This document shows positions 35,187 to 46,175 of a DNA stretch of 64,000 nucleotides, piece by piece. The DNA comes from Sulfuritalea sp. (GTDB lineage Bacteria; Pseudomonadota; Gammaproteobacteria; Burkholderiales; Rhodocyclaceae): NCBI GenBank assembly GCA_030680805.1, contig JAUXUK010000019.1:1-64000 (forward strand), written 5' to 3'. The position numbers and the translations under genes were made by a program. Every line of letters starts with the position of its first letter. The first letter of the stretch is position 1. Below the pieces are notes generated by a model. That model did not search any database, was not told the DNA's origin, and saw nothing but the letters and a program-made list of their open reading frames with translations.

Positions 35187-36443
35187 TCAAGGTGTGCCGA
35201 GTCGCGCGATGCGCTGGCTGGCGGGTGGATGGGAATCGTGGAACAGCGAATGCAGCGGATCCGGCGTCAGGGTTGCGGCGTTGTCGCGATACAACTTCAC
35301 CAAGGCCGTGATCAGGTCGGCCGCGTTGGTCTGTTTCGCCGCATAGGCATCCGCTTCGTACTCGTGGCGGCGCGAGAACGCCGAAGTCAGCGGCGCCAGC
35401 GGAAAAAGGAATACCGGCAGCACCATGGAGAACAGCAGCAGGCCCATCGCCGCGCCTGACGCCGTGTCACCAGCGCCGACTTTTAGTCCGGCGAAGAACC
35501 ACGTCTGGTCGATCAGTTGCCCGAGCAGCCAGAGGAAGGCCAGGCTCAAGACGCCCGAGAGGGCGATGCGTTTGATCACGTGCCGATGCTTGAAGTGTCC
35601 GAGTTCATGCGCCAGCACGGCTTCGATTTCCTGCGGCGCGAGTTTCTCCAGCAGCGTGTCGAAGAACACGATGCGCTTGGCGCGGCCGAAGCCGGTGAAG
35701 TAGGCATTGCCATGCGCCGAGCGTTTCGAGCCGTCCATGACGAACAGGCCGGAGGAGGTGAAGCCGCAGCGAGTCAGCAGGGTCTCGATGCGGGATTTCA
35801 GCGATGCATCCTCCAGCGGCGTGAATTTGTTGAACAGCGGCGCGATCACCGTCGGGTAGAGAAACAGCACCAGCAGGTTGGTGCCCAGCCAGACCAGCCA
35901 GACATACAGCCACCAGCTCCGGCCCATGACGTCCATCAGCCACAGCACGGCGAACAGCAGCGGGCCGCCGATCAGCACGGTCAGCGCCGTGCCCTTGGCG
36001 AGGTCGACAAACCACAGCGGCCAGGTCAGCTTGTTGAAGCCGAAGCGCGCTTCGAGGCTGAAGGTGCGGTAAAGGCTGGCCGGCAGGCCGATGACGAAGC
36101 CGACCACGCCGACGCAGGCAAACAGCGCCAGGCCATGCAGATAGCCGCTGCCGAGCAGGGCGCGCAGGGCCTGATCGATCATGCCGAGCGCGCCGCCAAT
36201 GGTCAGAATCAGCAGCATGAGGGTGTCGATGGCGATCTCGATCATGCCGAGGCGCACCTTGGCCACGGTGTAGTCGGCGGCCTTGCGATGGTCGGCCAGT
36301 TCGATGCGGCCGGCAAAGTCCGCCGGCACCCGATTGCGATGCACGATGACATGGCGCAAATGCCGCATGTCGAGCCAGAGGCGCAAGGCCGTAGTGAGGG
36401 CGAGAGCCAGCAAAAAAAGCAGCGTGAATTGGGATGGGGTCAT
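35187..36443 (-). CDS. M48 family metallopeptidase (Ste24-like)
   Basis: A 418-residue membrane peptidase with about seven hydrophobic segments. The zinc motif HELGH lies near residue 280 in EAVLAHELGHFKHRH, and the third ligand region is SRRHEYEADAYA. This is the Ste24 (CAAX prenyl protease 1-like) layout rather than the shorter HtpX. It degrades or processes membrane proteins. Residues about 320-328 (LKVGAGDTA) are encoded by an in-frame copy of a dispersed repeat, in a loop between membrane segments. Confidence 0.9.
   Translation of the reverse strand: MTPSQFTLLFLLALALTTALRLWLDMRHLRHVIVHRNRVPADFAGRIELADHRKAADYTVAKVRLGMIEIAIDTLMLLILTIGGALGMIDQALRALLGSGYLHGLALFACVGVVGFVIGLPASLYRTFSLEARFGFNKLTWPLWFVDLAKGTALTVLIGGPLLFAVLWLMDVMGRSWWLYVWLVWLGTNLLVLFLYPTVIAPLFNKFTPLEDASLKSRIETLLTRCGFTSSGLFVMDGSKRSAHGNAYFTGFGRAKRIVFFDTLLEKLAPQEIEAVLAHELGHFKHRHVIKRIALSGVLSLAFLWLLGQLIDQTWFFAGLKVGAGDTASGAAMGLLLFSMVLPVFLFPLAPLTSAFSRRHEYEADAYAAKQTNAADLITALVKLYRDNAATLTPDPLHSLFHDSHPPASQRIARLGTP
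35461..35484 (-). repeat. VGAG-type dispersed repeat, in-frame copy in the M48 peptidase gene
   Basis: GCCGTGTCACCAGCGCCG then ACTTTT on the plus strand. In the gene's sense it is read KVGAGDTA, in a non-conserved loop. One base differs from the family consensus. Confidence 0.65.
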
Positions 36444-36500
36444 GGATAAGGGTCTGCTGTGCCAGAATGCGGGCTACGCAAGCACAGGCGGTGGAAAATT

Positions 36501-37046
36501 ATGGCACAGGATCAGAACGCGCTCGTTTGGCTGGACATGGAAATGACCGGCCTCAATCCCGACAGTGATCGCATCATAGAACTGGCGATGGTGGTCACCA
36601 ACTCGAATCTGGATGTGGTGGCCGAGGCGCCGACCTGGGTGGTGCATCAGTCCGACGCCGTGCTCGGCGGCATGGACGAGTGGAACCGCAACACGCATGG
36701 CAAGTCCGGCCTCACGGCACGGGTCAAGGCCTCGATCATGACCGAAGCCGAGGTCGAGGCGCAGGCGCTGGAGTTCCTGCGGCGCCACGTGCCGCGCCAG
36801 GCGACGCCGATGTGCGGCAATTCGATCTGCCAGGACCGGCGCTTCATGGCGCGCTACATGCCGAAACTCGAGGACTGGTTCCATTACCGCAATCTCGACG
36901 TGTCGACGCTCAAGGAATTGTGCAAGCGCTGGAAACCGGAAGTGGCGAAGGGATTGAAGAAGCACGGGAAGCACGAGGCGCTGGCGGACATTCTCGAGTC
37001 GATCGACGAACTCAAATACTACCGCGAGCATTTCCTGAAGCTCTGA
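36501..37046 (+). CDS. orn: Oligoribonuclease
   Basis: A 181-residue DEDDh exonuclease. [20 protein letters not shown] carries the first Asp-Glu pair, [17 protein letters not shown] the third acidic residue, and [18 protein letters not shown] the last His and Asp. It degrades di- and short oligoribonucleotides and pGpG, closing RNA decay and c-di-GMP turnover. The ATG at 36501 is preceded by GGTGGA. It is divergent from the M48 gene. Confidence 0.96.
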   Translation: MAQDQNALVWLDMEMTGLNPDSDRIIELAMVVTNSNLDVVAEAPTWVVHQSDAVLGGMDEWNRNTHGKSGLTARVKASIMTEAEVEAQALEFLRRHVPRQATPMCGNSICQDRRFMARYMPKLEDWFHYRNLDVSTLKELCKRWKPEVAKGLKKHGKHEALADILESIDELKYYREHFLKL

Positions 37047-37059
37047 GGGCGGCAAGCCC

Positions 37060-38667
37060 TCATTCGGCGCGCCGGTACAGTCGCAGGCGCTCGCTCTTGT
37101 CACCGGGCCGCGAGGTCTCCAAGATCAGCGTCCAGCCGGGGGAATCCCTCTCGGTGCGTGGCGTCGCCTGCACGATCATGTGCCGGCAATCCTTGGCGCG
37201 CTGGCCGCTGACGGTGCGGATGCCGCTGAAGTAGTCGAGCGAGGCGCGTTGCGCCAGCCCCAGGCCGCGGCGTGCGATGCAGCCGGGATGGGCGCCCAGC
37301 GCGTGGCGAACATCGGCGCTGACGCTGCGGTAACTTTTCCCGTAGTCGATCCACGGCAGCCACAGCGTCACCAGCAGCACCCAGATGGTGGTCAGTCCGA
37401 CGCTCCAGCGCGCGGCAGCGCGCCATGGCGAGCGTGGCGTGCGCAGCATGACGGCGATCCAGCCGACAGTCGCCGCGATCGCCAGCACGATGGCAACGGT
37501 GGAGGCTTCGGCAACGAAGCCGGGAGCGGGTTTGCTGAAATTCTTGGCGACTCGCGCCGGTTCCCCGGTCAGCATGGCGATGCCGCCCAGCCAGATCAGC
37601 GCCGCGATCAGCGTGAAGGTCATCATGCCGAACCAGTCGAAGGCATTGGCCGCGCCGCGCCTGAGCCGGCCCGCGGCGGCGGCGGCCAGCAAGGTGATGG
37701 GGACGAGCGCAGGCATCAGTGCCGTCGGCTTCGGATCATCGGCAAAAAAAGCGAAGAGGGCCGTTGCGGTGGCGACCAGCAGCAAAACGGCTTGCGGCTT
37801 GAACAGGTTCCGGCGTTCCAGCCAGAGGCTCCATAGTGCCAAGGGCAGCACCGGCCAGGCGGCCCACGCCAGCAGTTCCAGATGGTTGCGACTGAAGCCG
37901 CCGCGCAGCGCCAGGCTGGCTTTCTCGGCGTTCCACCAGACGTCGAACAGGCTCGGTGCCTGCTGCCAAAGCAGGAAAGGCCATGGCAGCATGATCAGGA
38001 GGGCGACCGACGCCGCTGTCAGCCATGCCACAAGGCTGCCCCGTGTCCGCCAGGCGGGGTGCACGCCTAGTATCAGTCCTGTCGCAAGCTGCATCACGAC
38101 GCTGTCGAGACCGGCGCCGAGAAAGCCGATGCCGATCCCGGCGCCGAAGAGCAGGCCGCCCCGCGCCGGTTTCTGCCGCCAGGTGGACATGCCCCACAGG
38201 GAGATGATGAAACCGGTGATTGCAACGATTGCCGGCTGGGCCTCATGCAGCGGCACCAGCAGGCCCAGGGTGCCAATGGCAAGCAAAGGGGCGGCCAGCG
38301 CTGCGCTGGCCCCGAGCAGTTGCTTTGCCATGCGCGAAAGAATCGCCAGGAAGGCGGCGCCGAACAGTACCGAGGCGAGACGGGCGGCATCGTGCCACGG
38401 CAGCAGCCACCCCAGCAACTTGCCGCACAGGGCTGCCGTCCAGTGATACAGGGGGGGCGAAACCAGCCAGGGGTCGCCCGCGATGCGGGGCACCAGCCAA
38501 TCGCCCCCGGTCATGCCGAAGGCGACGCCGAGGTGCAGGACGTCGTCCACCTTCCAGGGGTCGTGGCCCACCACTCCGGCCAGCAGCCAGATGGCACAGA
38601 GCAATAGCGCACCCTGTCGCGCCAGGGTGGGCGTGGGGCTGTGATTGCGGTCGGTCAGGTCAGGCAC
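37060..38667 (-). CDS. Glycosyltransferase family 39 (ArnT/PMT-like) membrane protein
   Basis: A 535-residue protein with about eleven hydrophobic segments. DPWKVDDVLHLGVAFGMTGGDWLVPRIAGDP is the lumenal first loop with the catalytic acidic residues of the GT-C fold (DE/DD in the ArnT group), and PPLYHWTAALCGKLLGW follows as in ArnT. The C-terminus (about 445-535) is a soluble region. It probably transfers a sugar from a polyprenyl phosphate to a surface glycan or lipid A; the substrate cannot be told. Its stop faces that of orn. Confidence 0.85.
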   Translation of the reverse strand: MPDLTDRNHSPTPTLARQGALLLCAIWLLAGVVGHDPWKVDDVLHLGVAFGMTGGDWLVPRIAGDPWLVSPPLYHWTAALCGKLLGWLLPWHDAARLASVLFGAAFLAILSRMAKQLLGASAALAAPLLAIGTLGLLVPLHEAQPAIVAITGFIISLWGMSTWRQKPARGGLLFGAGIGIGFLGAGLDSVVMQLATGLILGVHPAWRTRGSLVAWLTAASVALLIMLPWPFLLWQQAPSLFDVWWNAEKASLALRGGFSRNHLELLAWAAWPVLPLALWSLWLERRNLFKPQAVLLLVATATALFAFFADDPKPTALMPALVPITLLAAAAAGRLRRGAANAFDWFGMMTFTLIAALIWLGGIAMLTGEPARVAKNFSKPAPGFVAEASTVAIVLAIAATVGWIAVMLRTPRSPWRAAARWSVGLTTIWVLLVTLWLPWIDYGKSYRSVSADVRHALGAHPGCIARRGLGLAQRASLDYFSGIRTVSGQRAKDCRHMIVQATPRTERDSPGWTLILETSRPGDKSERLRLYRRAE

Positions 38668-38735
38668 GGTGCGAGATTACCAGCGCCATGAAAATCGCGA
38701 GGATACCGTCCCCGCCCTTCGGGACGGGGGCATAA

Positions 38736-38761
38736 AAAAGGCAGCCCGAGAGCTGCCTTTT
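38736..38761 (-). terminator. Rho-independent terminator after rpmE
   Basis: AAAGGCAGC and GCTGCCTTT form a perfect stem around CCGAGA; on the minus strand the run TTTTTTATG follows, a good U tract. It lies 29 bases past the rpmE stop. A second hairpin (CCGTCCC / GGGACGG, 38706-38727) follows before the next gene. Confidence 0.9.
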
Positions 38762-38789
38762 CTTGGTGCGGTCAGGCCTTGACGCAGAC

Positions 38790-38999
38790 TCAGGCCGCCT
38801 TCTTGCTGTACTTCTGGCGGAAGCGCTCGACGCGACCCGCGGTGTCGACGATCTTCTGCTTGCCGGTGTAGAACGGATGGCAGGCGGAGCAGACTTCGAT
38901 GTGCAGCGGCTTGATGCTGGTGGAGCGGGTGCTGAACTTGTTGCCACAGCTGCAGGTGACTTCGATGTCGCCGTAGTTCGGGTGAATGGTGTCTTTCAT
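38790..38999 (-). CDS. rpmE: Ribosomal protein L31
   Basis: A 69-residue protein of the zinc-binding (C+) L31 form: Cys residues in [14 protein letters not shown] and [14 protein letters not shown]. The start [19 protein letters not shown] is typical. It binds at the 50S-30S bridge B1b. Gene order trxA-rho-rpmE on one strand is conserved in betaproteobacteria. A strong terminator follows. Confidence 0.97.
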   Translation of the reverse strand: MKDTIHPNYGDIEVTCSCGNKFSTRSTSIKPLHIEVCSACHPFYTGKQKIVDTAGRVERFRQKYSKKAA

Positions 39000-39088
39000 T
39001 TCATTGTCCTTTCAAGTGCAAGCGCGGCTCGTGGATTTGGCGAACCGACAGAGCCGGGCATTATCCGCTAATTTTTGGTCCAGCGCAA

Positions 39089-40348
<1,260 letters not shown>

Positions 40349-40521
40349 GGACTACCTGCGTAGAAATCCCGGCGGGAAGCGCCGGAACAGGGGGGTGTAG
40401 GGGATGAATTCAGGAAAGAATTCGATCGGGAGGGGAATCGAATCGGCGCCATCAAGGCGTGGGCGCCTGTCTTGCTCTTCAGCGGCCCGGAATCAGACTC
40501 CGAGCCGGAAATGTAACGGGA

Positions 40522-40848
40522 TCAGAGATTGCTGTCAATGAATGCAGTAAGTTGCGATTTGGACAGGGCGCCGACCTTTTGCGCCTCGACATTGCCGCCC
40601 TTGAACAGCAATAGGGTCGGAATGCCGCGGATACCGAACTCGCCGGGAACCTTCGGATTGTCGTCGATGTTCAGTTTGGCCACGCGCAACTTGCCCGAAT
40701 AATCCTTGGCCACCTCATCGAGAATGGGGGCGATCATCTTGCAGGGACCGCACCACTCGGCCCAGAAGTCGACCAGGGTCGGTATGGCGGAGTCGAGCAC
40801 TTCGGCTTTGAAAGTGCTGTCGGTAACGTGGTGAATGTGTTCGCTCAT
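40522..40848 (-). CDS. trxA: Thioredoxin 1
   Basis: A 108-residue thioredoxin with the active site [13 protein letters not shown] near residue 33 and the cis-Pro loop [14 protein letters not shown]. It reduces protein disulfides with NADPH through thioredoxin reductase. GAGGAA lies 5 bases before the ATG. It is the first gene of the trxA-rho-rpmE run and is divergent from the ferredoxin gene; the 181-bp gap probably holds both promoters. Confidence 0.97.
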   Translation of the reverse strand: MSEHIHHVTDSTFKAEVLDSAIPTLVDFWAEWCGPCKMIAPILDEVAKDYSGKLRVAKLNIDDNPKVPGEFGIRGIPTLLLFKGGNVEAQKVGALSKSQLTAFIDSNL

Positions 40849-41029
40849 GGATTCCTCGGGGTTTTTTGCGCCGATTGCCGCGTTTGCGGGCGTACGGTGC
40901 AACGAATTGCTGCGACGACAGTCGCTTGCATAGCCGAATCCTAGCAAAAAAAATCAAGCATGGCGAACTCGGCCACGTGTCAATAGCGCATGGCGATGGT
41001 ACATTGTCCGCTGAAACCGGAGCCCGACC

Positions 41030-41353
41030 ATGACCTACGTTGTCACCGAATCCTGCATCAAATGCAAATACACCGATTGCGTCGATGTTTGTCCCGTGGA
41101 TTGTTTCCATGAGGGACCGAACTTTCTCGTCATCGATCCGGAGGAGTGCATCGACTGCACCCTGTGCGTCGCCGAGTGTCCGGTCGAGGCCATCTTTGCC
41201 GAAGATGACGTACCCGCCGGGCAGGAGCACTTCACTGCGCTCAATGCCGAACTGACCAAAGTCTGGCCGGTCATCATCGAGCGCAAGGAGCCTCTGGACG
41301 ACGCCGACGAGTGGGCGAAGAAGAAGGAAAAACTGAGCCTGCTGGAGCGCTGA
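41030..41353 (+). CDS. fdxA: 7Fe ferredoxin FdxA
   Basis: A 107-residue ferredoxin. [17 protein letters not shown] supplies ligands of the [3Fe-4S] cluster and one of the other; [12 protein letters not shown] supplies the [4Fe-4S] cluster. The C-terminal extension (residues 60-107) is the usual one in proteobacterial FdxA. It passes low-potential electrons in the cytoplasm. GGAG lies about 8 bases before the ATG. aroC follows 6 bases later. Confidence 0.95.
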   Translation: MTYVVTESCIKCKYTDCVDVCPVDCFHEGPNFLVIDPEECIDCTLCVAECPVEAIFAEDDVPAGQEHFTALNAELTKVWPVIIERKEPLDDADEWAKKKEKLSLLER

Positions 41354-41359
41354 CACTAC

Positions 41360-42466
41360 ATGTCCGGCAATACCTTCGGCTCTCTTTTCCGCGTCACTTC
41401 ATTTGGTGAATCACACGGTCCGGCGATCGGCTGTGTAGTGGACGGTTGTCCACCCGGCCTGGAAATATCGGCCGCGGACATTCAGCTCGAACTCGACCGG
41501 CGCAAGCCGGGAACCTCACGCCACGTCACCCAGCGGCGCGAATCGGATACGGTCGAAATCCTCTCCGGCGTGTTCGAAGGCCGCACCACCGGGGCACCGA
41601 TCGGTTTGCTGATTCGCAACGAGGACCAGCGCAGCAAGGATTACGGCACTATCGCCGAAACCTTCCGCCCGGGGCATGCCGACTACACGTACTGGCAGAA
41701 ATACGGGATTCGCGATCACCGCGGCGGCGGCAGGTCATCGGCGCGCGAGACCGCGGTCCGGGTTGCCGCCGGAGCCATCGCCAGAAAGTGGTTGCAGCAA
41801 CGCTACGGGGTGACCGTGCGCGGCTGGATGAGCCAGCTGGGGAGCATCGAAATTCCGTGGCAGGACGAGGCGGTGATCGATACCAATCCGTTCTTTGTCG
41901 CGAATGCCGGGGTTGTTCCGCAACTCGAGGACTACATGGATGCCTTGCGCAAGTCGGGCGATTCCGTCGGCGCGGAAATAACCGTCGTGGCGCGCGGCGT
42001 CCCGGTCGGCTGGGGCGACCCGGTATATGACCGGCTCGATGCCGACATCGCCTACGCCATGATGGGCATCAACGCCGTCAAGGGCGTCGAAATCGGCGCC
42101 GGGTTCGGTTCGGTGGCGCAAAAGGGCAGCGAACATGGCGACGAACTGACGCCCGATGGATTCCTCGGCAACCATGCAGGAGGGATATTGGGCGGCATCT
42201 CGACCGGCCAGGACGTGGTGGTCAGGATGGCGGTCAAGCCGACGTCGAGCATTCGCCTGCCGCGGCGTACCATCAATCTCGCCGGAGAACCGGCGATGAT
42301 CGAAACCCACGGCCGCCATGATCCTTGCGTAGGAATTCGCGCCACGCCGATCGCCGAGGCCATGCTGGCGCTGGTGCTGATCGACGCCGCCCTGCATCAT
42401 CGCGCGCAGTGCGCCGATGTCGACTGCCCGACGCCGCGAATTCCTGCCCGGCCGATAGTAAAATAG
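41360..42466 (+). CDS. aroC: Chorismate synthase
   Basis: A 368-residue FMN-dependent enzyme, the last step of the shikimate pathway. All three signatures are present: [34 protein letters not shown] (near 130) and [17 protein letters not shown] near the end. KGVEIGAGF is the flavin-binding stretch. It makes chorismate, precursor of the tryptophan produced by the trp genes about 10 kb downstream. Confidence 0.97.
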   Translation: MSGNTFGSLFRVTSFGESHGPAIGCVVDGCPPGLEISAADIQLELDRRKPGTSRHVTQRRESDTVEILSGVFEGRTTGAPIGLLIRNEDQRSKDYGTIAETFRPGHADYTYWQKYGIRDHRGGGRSSARETAVRVAAGAIARKWLQQRYGVTVRGWMSQLGSIEIPWQDEAVIDTNPFFVANAGVVPQLEDYMDALRKSGDSVGAEITVVARGVPVGWGDPVYDRLDADIAYAMMGINAVKGVEIGAGFGSVAQKGSEHGDELTPDGFLGNHAGGILGGISTGQDVVVRMAVKPTSSIRLPRRTINLAGEPAMIETHGRHDPCVGIRATPIAEAMLALVLIDAALHHRAQCADVDCPTPRIPARPIVK

Positions 42467-42506
42467 TTTTCAGAATTGAATTGAATCGAACAGGACTGGA
42501 ACCGCA

Positions 42507-42752
42507 ATGAACGTTGATCATCACGACCTGCATCACGAATTTCCCGAGTACGCCGAGACCATCCATGCCCTGAAAATGGGCAACCAGCATTTTTCCCGTC
42601 TATTCGACGAGTACCACGTTTTGACTGCAAAGATCGAGGACCTGGAAATCAAGGACTCGCCGGTGGCCGACGTCGCGCTCGAGGACATGAAGAAGCTGCG
42701 CGTGAAGCTCAAGGACGAGCTCTACGCCATGCTCAGGGCCGGCAAGGCCTAG
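42507..42752 (+). CDS. YdcH family protein (DUF465)
   Basis: An 81-residue helical hairpin protein: EFPEYAETIHALKMGNQHF, then SRLFDEYHVLTAKIEDLE and MKKLRVKLKDELYAML. DUF465/YdcH proteins are small coiled-coil cytosolic proteins of unknown function. The gene lies 40 bases after aroC with its own ribosome-binding site and precedes an MFS transporter. Confidence 0.9.
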   Translation: MNVDHHDLHHEFPEYAETIHALKMGNQHFSRLFDEYHVLTAKIEDLEIKDSPVADVALEDMKKLRVKLKDELYAMLRAGKA

Positions 42753-42807
42753 CTCGCACGCAAGCCTGCACCAGCGAAACCGCCAGTCGCGGTTGGCGGT
42801 ATCTCTC

Positions 42808-43959
42808 ATGGGGCAAAACGGGCGATTGTCTGCCTGGTATTTCTGGTATTTCGCGTTCATCGGCGCCTTCCTGCCGTATTTCGCCCTCTACCTGCAGTCC
42901 ATAGGACTTTCTGCCGGGCGCATCGCGGTGCTGATGTCGCTCGGGCAGTTCATGCGCCTGCTGGCGCCGCTGCTCTGGAGTTGGCTGGCCGACAGCGGCG
43001 GCAGGCGTGTGCGCATTGTCGTCGCGTCGACGGCGGCCTCGCTGGCCAGTTTTTCGGTGGTGTTCCTGACCCAGGATTTTGTCGGCCTGCTGATCGGCAT
43101 GGCGATCCTCCATTTTTTCTGGAGCGCGTCGCTGCCACTGGTCGAAGCGCTGACCCTGGGGCATCTGGCAGCCCACCCGGAACGCTACGGCCGCATCCGG
43201 CTCTGGGGCTCGGTCGGTTTCATCGTCACCGTGATGGGAGTCGGTTTCCTGCTCGATTTTGCGCCCATCCGCTCCCAACTCTGGGTCAGCTGGTTCCTGC
43301 TGCTGGGCACGCTGCTCAGTGCGTTGACACTGACCGAAGTGAAACAACACGCCGGGCAGCTGGCCGGTCCGATTCTGGACGTATTGCGCCAGCGCAAGGT
43401 GGTGTTCCTGCTCGCCGCAGGCTTGTTCATGACGGCGGCCCATGGCGCGCTCTATGTCTTCTACTCGATTCATCTCGTGGCGCAAGGCTACGGCAAGAGC
43501 CTGGTCGGAGTGCTGTGGACCCTCGGCGTGGTGGCCGAGATCGTGGTGTTCCTGCTCATGCAGCGGATTTCGCTGCGGGTTTCCATGCGGCAGATCCTGC
43601 TGGCCTGCTTTGCCCTTGCTGCGCTGCGTTTCATGCTGATCGGCTGGGCCGTCGAATTCATCGGGCTGCTGGTATTCGCGCAATTGCTGCATGGCGCCAG
43701 TTTCGGCGCGCATCATGCAGCGACCATGGCGGCGCTCAATCGCTGGTTCGTCGCCGGCCAGCAGGCGCGGGCGCAGGCCTTGTACGGCAGTGTGGCCTAT
43801 GGCGCCGGCGGTTTGGGTGGTGCCCTGCTGGCCGGTGCCTTGTGGGAAAGTGCCGGCCCGGGGATCACCTTCAGTGCCGCCTCGGCACTCGCCCTGATCG
43901 GCTTGATTCTGGTCTGGCGCGGCGTTCCGGGTGATTCAGCGGACGAGGCTGTGCGATAA
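42808..43959 (+). CDS. MFS transporter (HcaT/phenylpropionate-permease-like)
   Basis: A 383-residue transporter with twelve predicted helices. FIGAFLPYFALYLQSIGLSA at the start, RIRLWGSVGFIVTVMGVGF and the second-half SLVGVLWTLGVVAEIVVFLL mark the MFS_1-like/HcaT group, common next to DUF465 and leuC in betaproteobacteria. The substrate is unknown. The ATG at 42808 was chosen over a TTG at 42793. The stop precedes leuC by 30 bases. Confidence 0.87.
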   Translation: MGQNGRLSAWYFWYFAFIGAFLPYFALYLQSIGLSAGRIAVLMSLGQFMRLLAPLLWSWLADSGGRRVRIVVASTAASLASFSVVFLTQDFVGLLIGMAILHFFWSASLPLVEALTLGHLAAHPERYGRIRLWGSVGFIVTVMGVGFLLDFAPIRSQLWVSWFLLLGTLLSALTLTEVKQHAGQLAGPILDVLRQRKVVFLLAAGLFMTAAHGALYVFYSIHLVAQGYGKSLVGVLWTLGVVAEIVVFLLMQRISLRVSMRQILLACFALAALRFMLIGWAVEFIGLLVFAQLLHGASFGAHHAATMAALNRWFVAGQQARAQALYGSVAYGAGGLGGALLAGALWESAGPGITFSAASALALIGLILVWRGVPGDSADEAVR

Positions 43960-43989
43960 TCGCCCGTCCACGCTGACGCTTCCGAAATC

Positions 43990-45396
43990 ATGTCAAGAAC
44001 GCTTTACGAGAAACTCTGGGACAGCCATGTCGTCCATGTCGAAGAGGACGGCACGGCGCTGCTCTACATCGATCGCCACCTGGTGCATGAAGTCACCAGC
44101 CCGCAGGCCTTCGAGGGCCTGAAACTGGCCGGGCGCAAGCCCTGGCGGATTTCGTCCATCGTCGCCACGGCCGATCACAACACGCCGACCTCGCACTGGG
44201 AACTCGGCATCACCGACCCGATTTCGCGCCAGCAGGTGGAAACCCTCGACGCCAATATCCGCGAAGTGGGGGCGCTGGCCTACTTTCCATTCAAGGATCG
44301 GCGGCAGGGTATTGTCCATGTCGTCGGCCCGGAAAACGGCGCCACGCTGCCCGGCATGACGGTGGTCTGCGGTGATTCGCATACCTCGACGCACGGCGCT
44401 TTTGCCTGCCTCGCTCACGGCATAGGCACTTCGGAAGTCGAACACGTGCTGGCGACGCAATGCCTGCTGCAGAAGAAGTCGAAGACCATGCTGGTCCGGA
44501 TCGAAGGAAAAGTCGGCGCTGGCGTTACGGCGAAAGACATCGTGCTGGCGCTGATCGGTCGCATCGGCACGGCAGGCGGTACCGGCTACGCCATCGAATT
44601 CGGCGGCGAGGCGATTCGCGCACTGTCGATGGAAGGCCGCATGACGGTGTGCAACATGGCCATCGAGGCCGGCGCCCGGGTCGGCTTTGTCGCCGCGGAC
44701 GAGACCACCATCGCCTATCTCAAGGGCCGCAACTTCGCCCCCAAGGGCGACGAGTGGGACAAGGCCGTGGCTTACTGGCGCACGCTGGTGTCGGATGCCG
44801 ATGCGCGCTTCGACACCGTGATCGAGATGGACGCGCGCCAGATCGTGCCGCAGGTGACCTGGGGCACTTCGCCGGAAATGGTGACGGGAATCGATGGCAC
44901 GGTCCCGGCGCCCGAGGATTTCAAAGACCCGGTGAAAAGCGAAGGCGTCGCCCGCGCGCTGCAGTACATGGGCCTGACGCCGCGCATGCGCATCGACCAG
45001 ATTCCGATCGACAAGGTTTTCATCGGTTCCTGCACCAACTCGCGCATCGAGGATCTGCGCGCGGCAGCCGCGGTGGCCAAGGGCCGCAGGGTTGCCGCCA
45101 ACGTCAAGCTGGCGCTGGTGGTGCCGGGCTCCGGCCTGATCAAGGAGCAGGCCGAAGCCGAGGGGCTGGACAAGATATTCATCGCCGCCGGCTTCGAGTG
45201 GCGGCAGCCGGGTTGTTCGATGTGCCTGGCCATGAACGACGACCGCCTGAATCCCGGCGAGCGCTGCGCCTCGACCTCGAACCGCAATTTTGAAGGGCGG
45301 CAGGGTGCGGGCGGCAGAACGCATCTGGTCAGTCCCGCCATGGCGGCGGCGGCGGCGATTGCCGGCCGCTTTGCCGATGTTCGTCAATTGTCATAA
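43990..45396 (+). CDS. leuC: 3-isopropylmalate dehydratase large subunit
   Basis: A 468-residue [4Fe-4S] aconitase-type enzyme. Cluster ligands lie in [13 protein letters not shown] and in [29 protein letters not shown] is the substrate region. With LeuD it isomerises 2- to 3-isopropylmalate in leucine synthesis. It heads leuC-lipoprotein-leuD-leuB-asd. Residues about 173-181 (KVGAGVTAK) resemble the dispersed VGAG repeat at the DNA level, but GVTAK is native to LeuC. Confidence 0.97.
   Translation: MSRTLYEKLWDSHVVHVEEDGTALLYIDRHLVHEVTSPQAFEGLKLAGRKPWRISSIVATADHNTPTSHWELGITDPISRQQVETLDANIREVGALAYFPFKDRRQGIVHVVGPENGATLPGMTVVCGDSHTSTHGAFACLAHGIGTSEVEHVLATQCLLQKKSKTMLVRIEGKVGAGVTAKDIVLALIGRIGTAGGTGYAIEFGGEAIRALSMEGRMTVCNMAIEAGARVGFVAADETTIAYLKGRNFAPKGDEWDKAVAYWRTLVSDADARFDTVIEMDARQIVPQVTWGTSPEMVTGIDGTVPAPEDFKDPVKSEGVARALQYMGLTPRMRIDQIPIDKVFIGSCTNSRIEDLRAAAAVAKGRRVAANVKLALVVPGSGLIKEQAEAEGLDKIFIAAGFEWRQPGCSMCLAMNDDRLNPGERCASTSNRNFEGRQGAGGRTHLVSPAMAAAAAIAGRFADVRQLS
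44508..44530 (+). repeat. Possible VGAG-type repeat match inside leuC
   Basis: AAAGTCGGCGCTGGCG followed by TTACGGC, close to the family consensus. In this enzyme family the KxGxGVTAKD sequence is conserved, so the match may be coincidental. Confidence 0.25.
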
Positions 45397-45407
45397 GGAG
45401 AAGACCC

Positions 45408-45527
45408 ATGTTCCGCGTACTCATCGTTTCCGTCCTGCTGCTCGGCCTGTCGGCCTGCAACACCGTGCAAGGCATCGGCAAGGACGTCAAGAAGGGCGGC
45501 GAAGTCATCGAGAAGTCGGCCAAGTAA
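45408..45527 (+). CDS. Entericidin-like small lipoprotein
   Basis: A 39-residue protein, too short for most gene finders. [17 protein letters not shown] is a lipoprotein signal with lipobox LSAC, followed by [20 protein letters not shown], the entericidin A/B pattern. AAGGAG lies 8 bases before the ATG. The stop TAA overlaps the leuD ATG by one base. An entericidin-like gene between leuC and leuD is common in betaproteobacteria. Outer-membrane anchoring is likely; its role is unclear. Confidence 0.85.
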   Translation: MFRVLIVSVLLLGLSACNTVQGIGKDVKKGGEVIEKSAK

Positions 45528-46165
45528 TGGAGAAATTCGTCAGGCTTGATGGTCTTGTGGCGCCGCTCGATCGCGCCAATGTCGATACCGACGCCATCAT
45601 CCCCAAGCAGTTCCTCAAGTCGATCAAGCGCTCGGGCTTCGGCCCCAACGCGTTCGACGAGTGGCGCTACATGGATCACGGCGAGCCGGGGCAGGATTGC
45701 GCGAAGCGGATGAAGAATCCCAATTTCGTGCTCAATCAGGAGCGCTATCAGGGCGCATCGATCCTGCTCGTGCGCAGCAATTTCGGTTGCGGCTCGTCGC
45801 GCGAGCATGCGCCCTGGGCGCTGCACGACTTCGGCTTTCGCGCCATCATCGGCGAATCCTTTGCCGACATTTTTTTCAACAACTGTTACAAGAACGGGCT
45901 GCTGCCCATCGTCTTGCCGAAGGCCGAGATCGATGCGCTGTTCGGCCTCACCGAACACTCGCCCGGCTATCGCCTCACCATCGATCTGCCGGAGCAAAGG
46001 GTCGTGCGCCCCGACGGCCATGCGATCCCCTTCGAGGTCGATGGCTTCCGCAAGGAATGCCTGCTCAATGGCTGGGACGACATCGGCTTGACCCTGCGCC
46101 ACGCCGAGAAGATTCGCGAGTTCGAGGCGCGACGACGCGTCGAGCAGCCCTGGCTATTTGCATGA
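45527..46165 (+). CDS. leuD: 3-isopropylmalate dehydratase small subunit
   Basis: A 212-residue protein starting [40 protein letters not shown] and [16 protein letters not shown] are the swivel-domain signatures. It completes LeuCD. The ATG shares one base with the lipoprotein stop, so the reading frame open upstream is not used. leuB starts 10 bases after the stop. Confidence 0.97.
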   Translation: MEKFVRLDGLVAPLDRANVDTDAIIPKQFLKSIKRSGFGPNAFDEWRYMDHGEPGQDCAKRMKNPNFVLNQERYQGASILLVRSNFGCGSSREHAPWALHDFGFRAIIGESFADIFFNNCYKNGLLPIVLPKAEIDALFGLTEHSPGYRLTIDLPEQRVVRPDGHAIPFEVDGFRKECLLNGWDDIGLTLRHAEKIREFEARRRVEQPWLFA

Positions 46166-46175
46166 GGGAATTTCA

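Noticed and set aside
44508-44530. Repeat-like sequence in leuC as a real insertion
   Set aside because: The GVTAKD part is conserved in LeuC, so similarity to the VGAG repeat may be convergent. It is listed only at low confidence.
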